This document shows, one piece after another, positions 35,960 to 43,614 of a stretch of DNA of 64,000 nt. The notes beneath the pieces were generated by a model. The model saw nothing but the letters and a program-made list of their open reading frames with translations, did not search any database and was not told the origin of the DNA. Both the position numbers and the translations under genes were made by a program. The DNA comes from Collimonas sp. OK607 (GTDB lineage Bacteria; Pseudomonadota; Gammaproteobacteria; Burkholderiales; Burkholderiaceae_D): assembly GCF_900111995.1 (NCBI RefSeq), contig NZ_FOKF01000024.1, positions 1 through 64,000 of the forward strand. The letters are read 5' to 3'. Numbering within the stretch: position 1 is the stretch's first letter; each line of letters starts with the position of its first letter.

Positions 35960-36790
35960 TCAATGGCAATCGGGTACGTTCTGGTCCAGGTAGACCTCGA
36001 AAGCGACGTTATTGATCCATTTTTTTCGATTGTCGGCCCAGTAGCCGCTATCACCCCATGCGCCGTTCAGTTGCTGCAGATAGGTAGCCAGTTCGGCATC
36101 TGCCGGCCTGACCACGAAGGTCAGCGTGGCCGAGCTACCATCCAGCGGCAAGCTGGCTGAGAATTTCTTCCATTCGGGCAGGTCAAGCATGCCGTTCAAG
36201 ACTGCATCGTCATGTACTGCGGCGTCGCAGACGCCGGTCCTGAGCGCCAGCAAGGCGTCGGCCGGCGCTTTAACTACTTTTTCTACGGCGCCATAGCTGG
36301 TCGCCAAGATACCCACATAGGCTCCGCCTCGCGCCACGCATACGCTGCGGCCACGCAGTTGCGCCGGCCGCTTGATGTCGGTATCGCTGCGCATGATCAG
36401 TCTGGGGCGTGCCTGATAGCTGGTCGGCAGCAGTGTTGCGCTTGCGCGCAGCGTGTCGGCATCGGCCTGTTTCAGATTCAACAGCAACAGATCGACTTTG
36501 CCCTGCGCCAGCAGTTGCTGCCGATTCTGCGCCGTGACTTTTGCTGTCCGCAGTGTGACGCCCAGGCGCTGCGCCAGATCTTCAGCGGCGGCGTTGTAGA
36601 AACCTTCCGGAGTCCGATACTTTGCGCCCGCGGCATATTCCGGCACGACATAGCTGACGCCAACCACCAATTGGCCGCGCTGCTTGATCTGTTGCAAGCT
36701 GGCCGCCGTAGCTGTAGCGCTAACCTGCAACGTACAGGCAAGTAACAGTAGCGCGAATCGGAGGAATGAAAACGGCGGCATAACGATCAT
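35960..36790 (-). CDS. Family 3 extracellular solute-binding protein
   Basis: A 276-residue exported protein of the amino-acid binding family 3 (SBP_bac_3). Signal peptide FLRFALLLLACTLQVSATATA, then LQQIKQRGQLVVGVSYVVPEY, the usual first strand. It follows the TauC/SsuC-type permease gene by ten bases and is the last gene of the ABC operon. It is the second binding protein in this unit and of a different family from the first, which is unusual. Ligand unknown. Confidence 0.8.
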   Translation of the reverse strand: MIVMPPFSFLRFALLLLACTLQVSATATAASLQQIKQRGQLVVGVSYVVPEYAAGAKYRTPEGFYNAAAEDLAQRLGVTLRTAKVTAQNRQQLLAQGKVDLLLLNLKQADADTLRASATLLPTSYQARPRLIMRSDTDIKRPAQLRGRSVCVARGGAYVGILATSYGAVEKVVKAPADALLALRTGVCDAAVHDDAVLNGMLDLPEWKKFSASLPLDGSSATLTFVVRPADAELATYLQQLNGAWGDSGYWADNRKKWINNVAFEVYLDQNVPDCH

Positions 36791-36800
36791 TGGTCCCGGA

Positions 36801-37574
36801 TCAGACGTACTGGTAGCGCAATACCCTGTGCTTCAGATTTTCCAGAATGAACTGATCGATCAGCGCCGCCAAAATGGCGATGGCAAGGATGTTGGTCATC
36901 ACACCGACCATGTCCGCAGTTTCACCGGCATAGGCCAGGGTGCGCCCCAGCCCTTTGCCAAAACCGATCAGCATTTCCGCCGAAATCAAAGCGCGCCAGG
37001 CGTTGCCGAATGCCAGCTGGGCGCCGGTAATCAGTTCCGGCATGACCGCCGGCAAATACACCCGTTTCAACATATCCCAACGTGTTGCGCCCATCACCCG
37101 CGCTGCCGATACATGCACCTGCTGCACGCTTTCGGTGGCATTCATGACGCTCAATGCAGCAGGGAAAAATGCCGCCAGTGCGACGACCACCATGATCGGC
37201 AGATTACCGAAACCCATCAGTATCAGGAACAGCGGCACCCAGGCAATCGACGGAATCGACTGCAGGATGATGATGGCCGACTTCAGGACTTCGCGGAAGA
37301 AAAACAGGACGGCACCGATCAGGCCGAAGCCGATCCCGCACAACATTGCCACCGCATAACCGCCGCCGAGCCGGGTCAGGCTACCCCACAGGGCGGTACG
37401 GAATTCCGGCGTCAGCGCTTCTTGCCACAAGCGCTCCAGCACTGGCAACACCCCAGGCATCAGGAAATCAGGCAAGGACCACGCTGCAATCTGCCACAAC
37501 AGGAAAATAAACAAAATGGCCAGCAACATGGCTAGTTTTTTGCGGTAACCGACCAGCCGGCTTTGAGTACTCAT
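36801..37574 (-). CDS. ABC transporter permease, TauC/SsuC/NitT type
   Basis: A 257-residue inner-membrane permease with about six membrane segments. The EAA loop that contacts the ATPase is clear (SAARVMGATRWDMLKRVYLP). The family imports nitrate, sulfonates, taurine, thiamine precursors and similar anions. It forms an operon with the ATPase (38663-39436), a TauT/NitT binding protein (37659-38666) and a family 3 binding protein downstream. Confidence 0.88.
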   Translation of the reverse strand: MSTQSRLVGYRKKLAMLLAILFIFLLWQIAAWSLPDFLMPGVLPVLERLWQEALTPEFRTALWGSLTRLGGGYAVAMLCGIGFGLIGAVLFFFREVLKSAIIILQSIPSIAWVPLFLILMGFGNLPIMVVVALAAFFPAALSVMNATESVQQVHVSAARVMGATRWDMLKRVYLPAVMPELITGAQLAFGNAWRALISAEMLIGFGKGLGRTLAYAGETADMVGVMTNILAIAILAALIDQFILENLKHRVLRYQYV

Positions 37575-37658
37575 AGATGAACCAAAACAATACGTAGTTG
37601 TTGAAATTAGGCCGCCCGGGACAGCGCGGCCGGCGATGCCGGGTGGTTAAAAACGGCG

Positions 37659-38666
37659 TTAAAGTTTGCGATCCTTTTGCCAGTCCAGGTCAATGATCGC
37701 ATTGACGTTGAACGGCTTGCCGTCACGTGTTTTGAGCGAGCCCTGCTCTTGCAGGATATTTGCCAGTTCCTGCATGCGCGCCAGTTCCTTGGCGGTCAGC
37801 ACGGCGCTGAATGTCTGGCTCTTGATCGCATCGCGGATCACCGTCTCACGCGGCAGATCGCCGTGCTTCAGTGTTTTCAGAGTCGGATCGGCGATGAAAT
37901 AGCCGGCGATCAGTTTCGATGCTGCGGCCGGATCTTTTTGCAGAAGATCGATCGCTTCGCGTTGCGCATCCAGCGACTTCCAGACCGCATCACGACGCTT
38001 AGCCAAAGTCTCGCCGGAAGTAATCACCACCATGCAAGGGAAAGGCCAGACTTCGCCGACTTCATAAATCTGTTTGACCGGCGCTACCAGTTTCGCAATG
38101 CTGGCTTGCGGTTCGAACAAAAAGGCGGCGTCGACACGCTTGCCCACCAGCGATTGCACCGCCACCTGCGGACTGACGCCGAGAATATTGACGTCGTCGG
38201 CTTTCAAACCGGCGTTCTTGAGCGTCACGCCTTTGAGGACGGTATCGGCAGTGCTGCCTTCCGCTTGCGATGCCAGGGTGTGCCCTTTCAATCCAGCCAC
38301 ATCCTTGATACCGCTATCTTCGCGCACCACGATCGCATGATAGCCATGCTGAGCACCGGCCACCACCTTGAGATCGGCGCCTTTGGAAGCCCAGGCGGCG
38401 GCATTGGTGAAGCCCAGCACGCCGCTGTCAAGCTGGCCGCCGACGATGGCTTTGATCAGGTCGGTACCGGATTTGAACTCGATCAGTTCTACGTCCAGCC
38501 CATGCTTCTTGTAGAAGCCGCCTTCAAAGGCGGCAATTGCCTGGGCATCGTCCATGACCCGCAGATAACCGATCTTGAATTTCTCGGCGGCGCCGGCCTG
38601 GCCTGCCAGTGTGAGCAACAGCGCCGGAATCAGCAATAACGGTTTCCATTGAATATTGAATTTCAT
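37659..38666 (-). CDS. ABC transporter binding protein, NitT/TauT type
   Basis: A 335-residue periplasmic binding protein. Signal peptide WKPLLLIPALLLTLAGQAGA, then KFKIGYLRVMDDAQAIAAFE and GFYKKHGLDVELIEFKSGTD, the typical first lobe of SsuA/TauA/NrtA-like proteins. Overlaps the ATPase stop by four bases. Substrate is likely a small anion or sulfonate, but the ligand-binding residues do not allow a choice. Confidence 0.87.
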   Translation of the reverse strand: MKFNIQWKPLLLIPALLLTLAGQAGAAEKFKIGYLRVMDDAQAIAAFEGGFYKKHGLDVELIEFKSGTDLIKAIVGGQLDSGVLGFTNAAAWASKGADLKVVAGAQHGYHAIVVREDSGIKDVAGLKGHTLASQAEGSTADTVLKGVTLKNAGLKADDVNILGVSPQVAVQSLVGKRVDAAFLFEPQASIAKLVAPVKQIYEVGEVWPFPCMVVITSGETLAKRRDAVWKSLDAQREAIDLLQKDPAAASKLIAGYFIADPTLKTLKHGDLPRETVIRDAIKSQTFSAVLTAKELARMQELANILQEQGSLKTRDGKPFNVNAIIDLDWQKDRKL

Positions 38667-39436
38667 GCGGCAATTCCCTCAAGTTTTTTTGCGAATGCGT
38701 CTTGCTCTGCGTGAATTCCGAGCAGGCAAAGAATTTCCCGCCTGGTGGCGGCAAACTCGGATAAATCGTGGGTTTTCTCGTGGTGGTTCAGGTTGAACTC
38801 ACGCAGCACCTTGGCCGGGCGCGGGCTGAACACCAGAATCCGGTCGGCCAGGAACAGGGCTTCGTCGACATCATGGGTCACCAACAGCACCGTCGGCCGC
38901 TCTTCCCGGATCAACTGGCGTAAGGAATCCTGCAAGGTCATGCGGGTCAGCGCATCCAGTGCGCCAAACGGCTCGTCCAGCAGCAATACTTTAGGTTTGG
39001 TGATGAAGGCGCGCGCCAGCGCCGCGCGTTGGCGCATGCCGCCTGAAACCTGGTGCGGATAGTAAGTTTCGAAACCCTGCAGGCTGACTTTGGAAAGCCA
39101 GTCGCGCGCTTGCTTACGCGCGTTGGCCTTGCTGACTTTTTGCAACTCCAACGCCAACGCCACATTCGCTTCCAGCGTCAGCCACGGATACAGCGCATTC
39201 TCCTGGAACATCAACATCCGTTCAGGATGCGGACCTTTGATCGCCTGGCCATCTGCCAGCACTGCACCGCTGCTGGGAGCGCCAAGGCCCGCCGCCAGAT
39301 GCAATAAAGTCGATTTGCCGCAGCCGGAAGGACCGACCAGGGCGACCAGCTCGCCTTCTTCGATCTCGCGGCTGAAATCGGCGATCACGGGCAAACCGGA
39401 AAATTGTTTGTTGATATGTTGAAAAGATAACTTCAT
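38663..39436 (-). CDS. ABC transporter ATP-binding protein, NitT/TauT type
   Basis: A 257-residue nucleotide-binding subunit. Walker A GPSGCGKSTLLHLAAG, signature VSGGMRQRAALARAF, Walker B VLLLDEPFGALDAL and the switch His in VTHDVDEAL are all present. First gene of the four-gene importer operon. I chose ATG 39436 (MKLSFQHINKQF), where the family starts; an in-frame ATG at 39514 would add 26 unrelated residues but has its own purine-rich site, so it cannot be excluded. Confidence 0.88.
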   Translation of the reverse strand: MKLSFQHINKQFSGLPVIADFSREIEEGELVALVGPSGCGKSTLLHLAAGLGAPSSGAVLADGQAIKGPHPERMLMFQENALYPWLTLEANVALALELQKVSKANARKQARDWLSKVSLQGFETYYPHQVSGGMRQRAALARAFITKPKVLLLDEPFGALDALTRMTLQDSLRQLIREERPTVLLVTHDVDEALFLADRILVFSPRPAKVLREFNLNHHEKTHDLSEFAATRREILCLLGIHAEQDAFAKKLEGIAA

Positions 39437-39606
39437 GGAAATGGCGGCCTTTGCGTCGTCTTGCAACGCCGGGCCTAAGTCGGCTAGCGTATATAAAGTG
39501 GATTTTTTATTCACTTTCCACTTTATCGATCAACTTTCCGCCTTACAACAACTTATAACTTCTATGCTTATGCGAAAAACAGATATAGAAACCTGTCATA
39601 GCATTA

Positions 39607-40530
39607 TTATCCGGCCTCCAGCTTGCCAGCCGCCACCATCTCCGGCAAAGCCGTTGGCACGTCCGGAAAGCGCAAGCGCACCCCCAACTCGTGCTTGATA
39701 CGCTGGTTTTGCAAACGACGCGATTCCGACATAAAGGACAGCAACATAGGCGACACCACTTGTTCCAGCTCGGCACGCGGCAGCCGCGGCGACAACGGTA
39801 AGCCGAAAGCCTTGGCTACCAGATCGAAGTATTCCGCCATTTTCAACTGGGAATCGTCGCTCGCGTGGTAGATGCGCAGGGGCGACGCCTTGAAGATTGC
39901 AGCCACGATGATCCGCGCCAGATCGTCGGCGTGAATATGGTTGGTATACACATCGTCAGCGGCGATCAGGGCCGGCGTCGCCTTTTGCAGGCGGGCCAGC
40001 GGTAGCCGGTTTGCAGCGTAAATTCCAGGCACGCGCAGGATCGCCAGGCGCCCGCCGCGACGCCGTGCCCACGCCCGCAATACTTGTTCAGCATCGACCC
40101 GACGCCTTGCGCGGGCGTTGTGCGGACTCACGGCGCGGGTTTCGTCTATCAGCGCGCCACCGCAATCGCCATAGACACCAGTGGTGCTGATGTAAACAAG
40201 AGTCGCCCGCTCGGGTAAAATGGCGGCCAGGTTACGGGTGCGCTGGTCTTTTTCACCTGCGGAGTGCGGCGGCGCCAGATGGACGACAATCTGCGCCAGA
40301 CGGGCCAAGCGTCCCAATGTTGCCGGTTGATCAAGATCAGCCACCAACGGAATTGCTCCGGCAGCGCGTAATTCTGCGCAACGAGCTGCCTGGCTAGTTA
40401 CCGCGAATACGCGAAACCGGTGCTTCAGCAGCGCTACCAAGCGCAATCCCACGTCGCCGCAGCCGAGAATCAAAAGACGCGGCTTGCCTGGCTTGCCGTC
40501 ATGGTCATGGTTTTGTTTTATATTTTTCAT
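39607..40530 (-). CDS. NAD-dependent epimerase/dehydratase family protein (YeeZ-like)
   Basis: A 307-residue Rossmann-fold protein of the extended SDR group. The nucleotide-binding loop LLILGCGDVGLRLVALL is near residue 20 (GxGxxG form), and YISTTGVYGDCGG contains the active-site region. It resembles YeeZ, a protein of unknown substrate in proteobacteria. Divergent from the reductase gene, with only 11 bases between the two starts, so promoters must overlap the coding regions. Confidence 0.75.
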   Translation of the reverse strand: MKNIKQNHDHDGKPGKPRLLILGCGDVGLRLVALLKHRFRVFAVTSQAARCAELRAAGAIPLVADLDQPATLGRLARLAQIVVHLAPPHSAGEKDQRTRNLAAILPERATLVYISTTGVYGDCGGALIDETRAVSPHNARARRRVDAEQVLRAWARRRGGRLAILRVPGIYAANRLPLARLQKATPALIAADDVYTNHIHADDLARIIVAAIFKASPLRIYHASDDSQLKMAEYFDLVAKAFGLPLSPRLPRAELEQVVSPMLLSFMSESRRLQNQRIKHELGVRLRFPDVPTALPEMVAAGKLEAG

Positions 40531-40541
40531 TACAGGATTGT

Positions 40542-41567
40542 ATGAGTTTTCAGATAACTGTTCAGCCTAGCGGTCGCCAATTCAGCTGCGACGAGGGCGA
40601 GACCATTCTCAACGCCGCCATCCGCGCCGGCGTCGGTCTGCCTTACGGCTGCAAAAACGGCGCATGCAGTTCGTGCAAAGGCAAGCTGCTGGACGGCGAC
40701 ATCACCCACGGCGCCCATCAGGAAAAAGCCCTGCCGGTCAAGGAAGAACAATTGGGCTTTGCCCTGTTCTGCTGCGCCACCCCGCATTCCGACGTTACCA
40801 TCGAAGCGCGTGAAGTGGCGGGCATAGGCGAATTTCCGGTACGTAAAATGCCGACCCGCGTGGTCAAGCTCGACAAGGTGGCCGACGACGTCATCGTATT
40901 GTCGCTGCAATTGCCAGCCAACGAGCGCCTGCAGTATCTGGCCGGCCAATACGTTGAATTCATGTTGCGCGATGGCAAACGACGCAGCTACAGCATGGCC
41001 AACGCCCCTTACAAGGATGAATATCTGACGTTGCATATCCGCCACATGCCCGGCGGTTTGTTTACCGATCAGGTGTTTTCCACCATGAAAGAGCGCGACA
41101 TCTTGCGCCTGGAAGGTCCGCTTGGTACGTTCTTCCTGCGTGAGGATTCGGACAAGCCGATGGTGCTGCTGGCCTCGGGTACCGGTTTTGCCCCGATCAA
41201 AGCCTTGATCGAACAATGCGCCCATACCGAATCGCAGCGGCCGATCACCTTGTACTGGGGCGGACGCCGCCCGCAAGACCTGTACATGATGGCGCTGTGC
41301 GAAGATTGGGCCAGCACGCTGCCGAACTTCAAGTTCGTACCGGTGATTTCGAATGCACAGCCGGAGGATCAATGGCAAGGTCGTAGCGGCTTCGTCCATC
41401 AGGCGGTGATCGAGGACATGCCGGATCTGTCCGCTTACCAGGTGTATGCCTGCGGCGCGCCGATCGTGGTGGAATCGGCGCAGCGTGATTTTGTCGCCCT
41501 GTGCAAGTTGCCGGCCGATGAGTTTTATGCGGATTCGTTTACTTCGGAAGCGGATCTGGCGTCCTAG
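40542..41567 (+). CDS. 2Fe-2S/FAD oxidoreductase (CDP-6-deoxy-delta-3,4-glucoseen reductase-like)
   Basis: A 341-residue electron-transfer protein. Plant-type 2Fe-2S domain at residues 1-90 with Cys 37, 42, 45 and 77 (PYGCKNGACSSCKG); FAD-binding domain with RSYSMANAP; NAD-binding domain with ASGTGFAPIKALIE and YACGAPIVV. It passes electrons from NAD(P)H to an unknown acceptor. In Burkholderiales such proteins are usually labelled after the AscD/DdhD sugar reductase, yet no deoxysugar genes are near, so the true partner is open. Good ribosome binding site (AGGATTGT) before ATG 40542. Confidence 0.82.
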   Translation: MSFQITVQPSGRQFSCDEGETILNAAIRAGVGLPYGCKNGACSSCKGKLLDGDITHGAHQEKALPVKEEQLGFALFCCATPHSDVTIEAREVAGIGEFPVRKMPTRVVKLDKVADDVIVLSLQLPANERLQYLAGQYVEFMLRDGKRRSYSMANAPYKDEYLTLHIRHMPGGLFTDQVFSTMKERDILRLEGPLGTFFLREDSDKPMVLLASGTGFAPIKALIEQCAHTESQRPITLYWGGRRPQDLYMMALCEDWASTLPNFKFVPVISNAQPEDQWQGRSGFVHQAVIEDMPDLSAYQVYACGAPIVVESAQRDFVALCKLPADEFYADSFTSEADLAS

Positions 41568-41613
41568 CACCGAAATTTGTGGGAACAGCCGACAACAAAG
41601 GCGCAAATATTTT

Positions 41614-41642
41614 TTGACGCACCACACAAAAGGTCCTAATAT
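41614..41642 (+). promoter_or_regulatory. Sigma-70 promoter before the leader ORF and argD
   Basis: TTGACG at 41614-41619 and TATAAT-like TAATAT at 41637-41642, with a 17-base spacer. Transcription should start at about 41649-41650, at or next to the AUG of the leader ORF, which would make the leader message leaderless. Confidence 0.7.
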
Positions 41643-41649
41643 TTGCGTC

Positions 41650-41718
41650 ATGAACATGATCAAGACATTGTTGCGACGCCGTAACCCATTACCTCAGCCT
41701 GGTAAGCCGTGCGCGTGA
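41650..41718 (+). CDS. Putative Arg-codon leader peptide before argD
   Basis: A 22-codon ORF encoding MNMIKTLLRRRNPLPQPGKP and two more residues (CA). Three consecutive Arg codons (CGA CGC CGT, 41674-41682) are followed by a Pro-rich tail. It sits between a strong promoter and a strong intrinsic terminator, and the next gene is an acetylornithine aminotransferase of arginine synthesis. This is the layout of a ribosome-dependent attenuator. No good ribosome binding site precedes the AUG, but the predicted start of transcription coincides with it. Function is inferred. Confidence 0.5.
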   Translation: MNMIKTLLRRRNPLPQPGKPCA

Positions 41719-41766
41719 CCGTCGATTGATCACGAAGCCACAGGCGATGCCTGTGGTTTTTTTTTG
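41714..41766 (+). terminator. Candidate attenuator: hairpin plus intrinsic terminator
   Basis: A first small hairpin CGTGA/TCACG (41714-41718 with 41730-41734) covers the leader stop codon. It is followed by a perfect 8-base stem CCACAGGC/GCCTGTGG (41738-41756) with a three-base loop and nine T residues. Leader bases 41697-41702 (GCCTGG) resemble the 3' arm and could pair with the 5' arm as an antiterminator. It might also simply be the terminator of the upstream reductase gene. Confidence 0.6.
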
Positions 41767-41787
41767 CCCTTATTTTGGAGTAACCAT

Positions 41788-43002
41788 ATGGAACAAAGCG
41801 TGAAATTCAGCGACTACCCGGTCAACGACCTGATGTACATCACTAACCGCCCTCCTCTGGTGTTTACCGAAGGCGACGGCATGTGGATGACGGACCATAC
41901 CGGCAAGCGCTACCTGGATTATCTGCAGGGCTGGGCGGTCAATTCGCTGGGCCACTCGCCACAGTGCATCCAGGATGCGCTGGTGGAGCAATCGAAGAAG
42001 ATCATCAATCCTTCGCCGGCCTTTTACAATGCACCGTCGATTGAACTGGCTCGCCTGCTGACTGCCAACTCCTGCTTCGACCGCGTGTTTTTCACCAACA
42101 GCGGCGCCGAAGCCAATGAAGGCGCGATCAAGCTGGCCCGCAAATGGGGCAAGAAGAATCCGAACCAGGCCGGCCAGAACCGGTTTGAAATCATCACTTT
42201 CAATCACAGTTTCCACGGCCGTACCTTGGCCACCATGTCAGCCAGCGGTAAGCCGGGCTGGGATTCCATTTTTGCACCGCAAGTACCTGGCTTTCCTAAA
42301 GCCGAACTGAACGATCTGGCCAGCGTCGAAAAACTGATCAACGACAAGACCGTCGCGGTAATGCTGGAACCGGTACAGGGTGAAAGCGGCGTAATTCCAG
42401 CGACCCGTGAATTCATGCACGGCTTGCGCGAACTGACCAAGGCGCGCGGTATCTTGCTGATCGTCGACGAAGTGCAATCCGGCATGGGCCGTAGCGGCGA
42501 ACTGTTCGCTTATCAGTTGTCCGGCATCACACCGGATATCATGACGCTCGGCAAAGGCATCGGCGGCGGCGTGCCGCTGGCGGCATTGCTGGCACGGGAA
42601 GAGATCGCCTGCTTCGAGGCCGGCGACCAGGGCGGTACTTACAATGGCAATCCACTGATGACGGCGGTCGGCGTGGCGGTGATCAATACCTTGCTGGCTC
42701 CTGGCTTCCTGCAATCGGTAAAAGACAAGGGCGCCTACCTGAGCAGCGAGTTGTTGAAACTTACCGGGAAACACGGACTCGAAGGCGAGCGTGGCGAAGG
42801 TTTGTTGCGCGCACTGAAACTGGGTAGCGACATCGGTCCGCAAATTGTCGATATCGCACGCGACCTGAATCCGGTAGGCCTGCTGCTGAACTCGCCGCGG
42901 CCGAACCTGCTGCGCTTCATGCCATCGCTGAACGTGACGATTGCGGAAATCGACCAGATGATCGCCATGCTGTCGGACGTGATTGGCCAGATCAAGAAGT
43001 AA
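41788..43002 (+). CDS. argD: Acetylornithine aminotransferase family protein
   Basis: A 404-residue class III PLP aminotransferase. Motifs: [55 protein letters not shown], and the PLP lysine in [16 protein letters not shown]. It most resembles acetylornithine/succinylornithine transaminases, so step four of arginine synthesis is likely; a 4-aminobutyrate or ornithine role is possible since the family is broad. ATG 41788 has GGAG at seven bases. Upstream lies the candidate Arg-sensing leader. Confidence 0.88.
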   Translation: MEQSVKFSDYPVNDLMYITNRPPLVFTEGDGMWMTDHTGKRYLDYLQGWAVNSLGHSPQCIQDALVEQSKKIINPSPAFYNAPSIELARLLTANSCFDRVFFTNSGAEANEGAIKLARKWGKKNPNQAGQNRFEIITFNHSFHGRTLATMSASGKPGWDSIFAPQVPGFPKAELNDLASVEKLINDKTVAVMLEPVQGESGVIPATREFMHGLRELTKARGILLIVDEVQSGMGRSGELFAYQLSGITPDIMTLGKGIGGGVPLAALLAREEIACFEAGDQGGTYNGNPLMTAVGVAVINTLLAPGFLQSVKDKGAYLSSELLKLTGKHGLEGERGEGLLRALKLGSDIGPQIVDIARDLNPVGLLLNSPRPNLLRFMPSLNVTIAEIDQMIAMLSDVIGQIKK

Positions 43003-43034
43003 GACTAACTAAAGGAGATAAAGGTGAGTACTCG

Positions 43035-43517
43035 ATGACGATTAGAAATCTCTTTATCTGTTGCCTGGCTTTGTTGCTGGCAGCTTGCGGCGGAACCGGT
43101 TCGGTCCGCCCCGGCTCCGCCGACGACACACCCGTCAGCGAAAAGGGCAACGACATCGTCATCTACTCACTGGGCCTGATTGATACCAACTACCGATTCG
43201 GCGGCAAGAATCCGGAAGCCGGGCTCGATTGCAGCGGCATGGTCACTTATGTGTATAAGCAGGCGGCGGGGCTCAATGTCACCGGTAGCGCGGCAGATAT
43301 CGCGCGCCAGGGAAGAAATATTTCAAAGGCCGATCTGCGCCCCGGCGATCTGGTTTTTTTCAATACCATGCACCGCGCTTTTTCCCATGTCGGGATTTAC
43401 ATTGGCGACGGCCGCTTCATCAATGCGCCGTCGACCAATGGCAAGGTGCGTATCGACCGTCTCGACAATCGTTATTACGCGACCCGATTTGAGGCTGTTC
43501 GCAGATATTTTGACTGA
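43035..43517 (+). CDS. NlpC/P60 family lipoprotein
   Basis: A 160-residue lipoprotein with lipobox LLAAC (Cys 17) and a C40 peptidase domain. Catalytic Cys in GLDCSGMVTYVYKQ and His in FSHVGIYIGDGRFINAP are in place. Members (Spr/MepS-like) cut peptide bonds in peptidoglycan stems or cross-links. It follows argD by 32 bases and ends with a strong terminator. Confidence 0.87.
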   Translation: MTIRNLFICCLALLLAACGGTGSVRPGSADDTPVSEKGNDIVIYSLGLIDTNYRFGGKNPEAGLDCSGMVTYVYKQAAGLNVTGSAADIARQGRNISKADLRPGDLVFFNTMHRAFSHVGIYIGDGRFINAPSTNGKVRIDRLDNRYYATRFEAVRRYFD

Positions 43518-43540
43518 TTGTTGTGGGCTGATATAAACAA

Positions 43541-43574
43541 AAACGCCGTTCCGGCTGATGCTGGAACGGCGTTT
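43541..43574. terminator. Bidirectional terminator between nlpC-type gene and lpdA
   Basis: A perfect 12-base stem AAACGCCGTTCC/GGAACGGCGTTT with a ten-base loop and T tract on the right, A residues on the left. The two flanking genes are convergent. Confidence 0.9.
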
Positions 43575-43584
43575 TTTTTATGCT

Positions 43585-43610
43585 GCGTGGGCACTGCGTA
43601 CCCACCCTAT
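43585..43610. repeat. REP-like palindrome, single degenerate copy (copy 8)
   Basis: Reads GCGTGGGCACTGCGTACCCACCCTA on the plus strand, that is an inverted copy of the GTAG-type palindrome with one changed stem base and GTAG altered to ATAG. It lies between the terminator and the lpdA stop. Confidence 0.7.
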
Positions 43611-43614
43611 TTCT

